NCBI RefSeq assembly: GCF_000981805.1
Contig: NZ_CP011132.1
Coordinates: forward strand, 4,154,001-4,218,000
Source: Citrobacter amalonaticus Y19
GTDB lineage: Bacteria > Pseudomonadota > Gammaproteobacteria > Enterobacterales > Enterobacteriaceae
DNA length: 64,000 nt
Reading direction: 5' to 3'
Part shown: positions 60,983 to 64,000 of the stretch, piece by piece
Position numbering within the stretch: the first letter of the stretch is position 1
Layout of the letters: each line of letters starts with the position of its first letter
The notes under the pieces: generated by a model
Database searches by the model: none
The model's input: the letters and a program-made list of their open reading frames with translations, nothing else
What the model was told of the DNA's origin: nothing
Program-made: the position numbers and the translations under genes

Positions 60983-62134
60983 TTACATCGCCGCGTGATA
61001 GATAGCCATGATTTCGTCATGTGTGGCCTGGATTGGGTTGGTCAGACCGCAGGCATCTTTCAGCGCATTGGTCGCCAACATCGGGATATCCTCTTCTTTC
61101 ACGCCCAGGTCGCGCAGGCCTGCCGGGATATTGACCTGCCGCGCCAGCGCGCGGATCGCATCGATACAGGCTTTAGCACCTTCGGCGTCGGTCATCCCCG
61201 CGACATGCACGCCCATTGCTGCCGCGCAGTCACGCAGACGCGCCGCGACCACCTGACTGTTGAACACCTGAACGTGCGGCAGCAGAACGGCATTACACAC
61301 GCCGTGCGGCAGGTCATAGAAACCGCCTAACTGGTGCGCCATTGCGTGGACGTAGCCTAATGACGCGTTATTGAAAGCCATACCCGCCAGGAACTGCGCA
61401 TAGGCCATCGCTTCACGCGCATGCACATTGCCGCCCGATTCCACGGCGATGCTCAGATTGTCAGAAATCATGGTCATCGCCTTCAGCGCGCAGGCATCGG
61501 TGATCGGCGTGGCGGCCACCGAGACATACGCTTCGATAGCATGGGTCAGTGCATCCATGCCGGTCGCCGCCGTTAACGATTTCGGCATGCCGATCATCAG
61601 CAAAGCGTCATTCACCGACAGCAACGGCGTGACGTGTTTATCCACTATCGCCATTTTGATGTGACGATCGACGTCAGTGATAATGCAGAACCGCGTCATT
61701 TCAGACGCAGTCCCTGCCGTGGTGTTAATTGCAATCATCGGCAACTGCGGCTTTGCCGAACGATCAACACCTTCATAATCACGAATATCTCCCCCATTCG
61801 CGGCCACCAGCGCAATCCCTTTGGCGCAATCATGCGGGGAACCGCCGCCCAACGAAATAACGCTGTCGCAGTCATTTTCTTTCAGGATCTTCAGGCCGTC
61901 GGCGACGTTTATTGTCGTCGGATTAGGATGTGTACCATCAAAAATGACGCTGAAAATATCGTGTTCCTGCAATGACTTTTGAATATCACCCGCCATGCCT
62001 AACTGCGTCAGCACGCTGTCCGTAACAATTAGCGTCCGGCGAAAGCCATATTCCGCCATTGTATTCATTGCATCTCTTAATAAATCAGACCCTATTATAT
62101 TCACCGAAGGAATATAAAATATTGAAGCGGCCAT
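60983..62134 (-). CDS. yiaY: YiaY, iron-dependent (group III) alcohol dehydrogenase
   Basis: The 383-residue protein equals E. coli YiaY in length and shows the Fe-ADH family features: the NAD loop GGGSPHDCAKGIA near residue 97, TTAGTASEMTRF, and metal-ligand His residues in MDALTHAIEAYVS and GYVHAMAHQLGGFYDLPHG. It is related to FucO and to ethanol and 1,2-propanediol dehydrogenases; the physiological substrate is not settled. ATG 62134 is used rather than an in-frame start at 62173. It lies downstream of selB on the same strand after a 184-bp gap, so it may have its own promoter. Confidence 0.94.
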   Translation of the reverse strand: MAASIFYIPSVNIIGSDLLRDAMNTMAEYGFRRTLIVTDSVLTQLGMAGDIQKSLQEHDIFSVIFDGTHPNPTTINVADGLKILKENDCDSVISLGGGSPHDCAKGIALVAANGGDIRDYEGVDRSAKPQLPMIAINTTAGTASEMTRFCIITDVDRHIKMAIVDKHVTPLLSVNDALLMIGMPKSLTAATGMDALTHAIEAYVSVAATPITDACALKAMTMISDNLSIAVESGGNVHAREAMAYAQFLAGMAFNNASLGYVHAMAHQLGGFYDLPHGVCNAVLLPHVQVFNSQVVAARLRDCAAAMGVHVAGMTDAEGAKACIDAIRALARQVNIPAGLRDLGVKEEDIPMLATNALKDACGLTNPIQATHDEIMAIYHAAM

Positions 62135-62318
62135 ATGATCAATCCTTAATAATTTTAGTAGGGATTGCAGCATACGAACGAATTTCAGGAGAAAATATGA
62201 TCGCAGTAGTTATTTATTTAATGAAAAAATAAAAGAGCACATTAGGCTACAAATTAATGGGCTCTTTTCGTTTCAAACTATTTATTGTATCAATTCATTT
62301 TTATTTTAATAAATTGCA

Positions 62319-64000
62319 TTATCCTTTTGCCGGAAATAATAATGCATCACGTAATAGATGATCATTTCCACGGCGACGAGTAAAGCCAATCCGGTCAAAG
62401 TATTCCAGTATTTGAATCGCCAGTTTTCGTCCTACGCCCAATCGATCGCGAAAATCTGCTGCGCAGGTTGAGCCTTTCTCCAGATCCAGTTCGCGGATCA
62501 TGCTGGCGAAAGCCACAATGCGATCGTTACGGTAGTAACGATCTTTTACGATCGCCGTAATCATCCCCTGCTGCGCTGCCTGTCGCAACACCAGACGCAT
62601 TGTTTGCTCATCGGTGGCGGTTTCGCGGGCGAGATCGCGGACCCACCAGGGTTCGTCACCAAATAACGGCGCGGTCTTAAGCCAGATAGTCTGCTGTTCG
62701 TCAGTAAATCCGGCCTTGTGATCCGGCAGATGCAGCCAGCCGTGGTGGCTGTGAATATCGCCGCTGTCGCGCATTTGCTCAATCAACAACAGCACCAGCG
62801 CTTCATCTTCCATCGGCAGCGCCATGCGGCGCAGGCGTTCACGCCCCGGGCCTGGCTCATCACGATGCTGTTCATGGTAAGTCGCCAGCGTGTCGAGAAT
62901 TTTGCGCTGCCAGCGCGCGGCGACCGCCGCATTCAGCAGGCTGTAACCCGCCTGAATAAAACCATGCTGGTGAATGAGTGAGCGCATGCCGTCGCCATTC
63001 AACTGGCGCGCCCACGCAAAGTCAGGCAAATTTACCGCCCCACGTTGCAGATGCACAGCCAGTGCGGCACTGTCATCTTTCGCCGCCGCCAGTGATGCCA
63101 GCCATTGCAGATACTCCGGTTTACGTTTACCGCGACGTGGCGGATTAAGCGCAACCACCCGCGCTCCGGCAAGCGTCGCGCGCGCGGAGATATCACGCAG
63201 CACCAGGCGGTCGTTATCAGCCAACAACAGCGGTGCATCAAACACCAGTTCCGCCAGATTATCTTCCAGCAGCGATACGCGCCCGGTCACATGGCTGGCT
63301 GCATGGTGAATATGTAGCGGCTGCCACTGCGTAAGCGGAACGTGGCTTTCCAGCGCCACAATCACCCGCGTAAACGGTTCAGGCGGGGCGTCTGAAAGCA
63401 ACCAGTCACCCCGGTTAAGCTGTTCTTTTTCGGCATCGCCGACGATATTTAACGCAATGCGCTGCCCGGCATGGGCATGCTCGCTCGCCTGGTTTTGCGC
63501 ATGAATCCCGCGCACACGCACAGACGTATTCACGCCAGTCAGCCACAACGTATCCCCGACGTTCACTTCACCGCTCAGCGCGGTGCCGGTCACCACCAAC
63601 CCGGCACCTTTTACGGTAAAGGCGCGGTCGATAGCCAGGCGGAACGTCTGATCCCGGGCGTGTTCGCGGGCGGGCAATTGCTGCAAATGTTCGCGCAACG
63701 CGTCAATTCCACGGCCTTCATTAGCGGCCGTCACAAATAACGTCGCCTGGGCAAAGCCATACTCGCGCAGAACTTCCTGCACCTGCTGTTGAACCTCCTG
63801 CACCCGCGTGTCATCCACGCGGTCGGCTTTGGTCAACGCCACTGTCAGCGTTGGATTCCCCGTCAGTTGCAGAATCGCCAGGTGTTCACGCGTTTGCGCC
63901 ATCACGCCATCGTCGCAGGCCACCACCAGCAAGGCATGATCGATACCGCCCACGCCCGCCAGCATGTTTGAGAGAAATTTCTCGTGACCGGGGACATCAA
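62319..64000 (-). CDS. selB: SelB, selenocysteine-specific elongation factor, N-terminus cut by the window end
   Basis: SelB delivers selenocysteyl-tRNA(Sec) to UGA codons by binding GTP, the tRNA and the SECIS hairpin of the mRNA. The window holds 560 C-terminal codons; about 55 N-terminal residues including the P-loop are beyond 64000. The reading frame is open to the edge, beginning DVPGHEKFLSN (G3 motif), followed by ALTKADRVDD (G4), the EF-Tu-like beta-barrel domains and the four winged helices that bind mRNA (ending GFTRRRGNDHLLRDALLFPA). Homology to E. coli SelB is clear throughout. Confidence 0.96.
   Translation of the reverse strand, partial: DVPGHEKFLSNMLAGVGGIDHALLVVACDDGVMAQTREHLAILQLTGNPTLTVALTKADRVDDTRVQEVQQQVQEVLREYGFAQATLFVTAANEGRGIDALREHLQQLPAREHARDQTFRLAIDRAFTVKGAGLVVTGTALSGEVNVGDTLWLTGVNTSVRVRGIHAQNQASEHAHAGQRIALNIVGDAEKEQLNRGDWLLSDAPPEPFTRVIVALESHVPLTQWQPLHIHHAASHVTGRVSLLEDNLAELVFDAPLLLADNDRLVLRDISARATLAGARVVALNPPRRGKRKPEYLQWLASLAAAKDDSAALAVHLQRGAVNLPDFAWARQLNGDGMRSLIHQHGFIQAGYSLLNAAVAARWQRKILDTLATYHEQHRDEPGPGRERLRRMALPMEDEALVLLLIEQMRDSGDIHSHHGWLHLPDHKAGFTDEQQTIWLKTAPLFGDEPWWVRDLARETATDEQTMRLVLRQAAQQGMITAIVKDRYYRNDRIVAFASMIRELDLEKGSTCAADFRDRLGVGRKLAIQILEYFDRIGFTRRRGNDHLLRDALLFPAKG

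Overview
The window is a colinear piece of an enteric bacterial chromosome. It corresponds to the part of the Escherichia coli K-12 map running from bcsB to selB. Almost every gene is recognisable as a close E. coli or Salmonella orthologue, and gene order is largely that of K-12. Intact kgu-type and cueP genes, absence of the yiaJ-sgbE block and moderate protein divergence suggest Citrobacter or a near relative; this genus call is inference from recalled sequences, not from a search.

Layout. 1-7527: cellulose synthesis locus, bcsB(partial)-bcsA-bcsQ-bcsR on the minus strand and divergent bcsE-bcsF-bcsG on the plus strand. 7609-7830: type I toxin-antitoxin pair ldrD/rdlD. 8062-9360: transporter yhjV. 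9412-15116: dipeptide uptake operon dppABCDF. 15117-17533: a variable stretch with a REP, an IS4-family transposase remnant, a lone fimbrial-type pilin gene, 165-bp tandem repeats, and the tRNA-Pro(CGG) gene proK that heads those repeats. 17625-25971: eptB, yhjX, yhjY, tag, yiaC, bisC, yiaD. 26072-31225: a 2-ketogluconate cluster (PtxS-like repressor, kguE, kguK, kguT, ghrB/kguD), of which K-12 keeps only ghrB. 31267-35543: yiaF, an aromatic-acid-type MFS transporter, yiaG, cspA, cueP. 35729-40733: glyS, glyQ, ysaB, wecH, yiaB. 40900-49175: xylose regulon xylBA / xylFGHR. 49225-54331: bax, malS, avtA, ysaA. 54572-62134: an orphan winged-helix gene where K-12 has yiaJ-sgbE, then yiaT, yiaU, yiaV, yiaW, a small unknown membrane protein, aldB and yiaY. 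62319-64000: selB, cut by the window end.

How the genes work together. The bcs genes form one cellulose secretion and phosphoethanolamine-modification machine controlled by cyclic di-GMP. The kgu cluster would import 2-ketogluconate, phosphorylate it and reduce it to 6-phosphogluconate; it has a palindrome closely matching the Pseudomonas PtxS operator in front of kguE. The xyl genes form complete high-affinity uptake plus isomerase and kinase. Several regulatory sites are readable directly: a YpdB-type tandem site before yhjX, a CueR-type promoter with a 19-bp spacer before cueP, a cspA promoter with cold box and long leader, MalT-like boxes before malS, and a CRP-like site between xylA and xylF.

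The least explained items are the tRNA-fragment/terminator repeats after proK, the repeated 12-bp motif before the MFS transporter, the lone pilin, and the orphan winged-helix gene. No CRISPR array, prophage or intact insertion sequence was seen.
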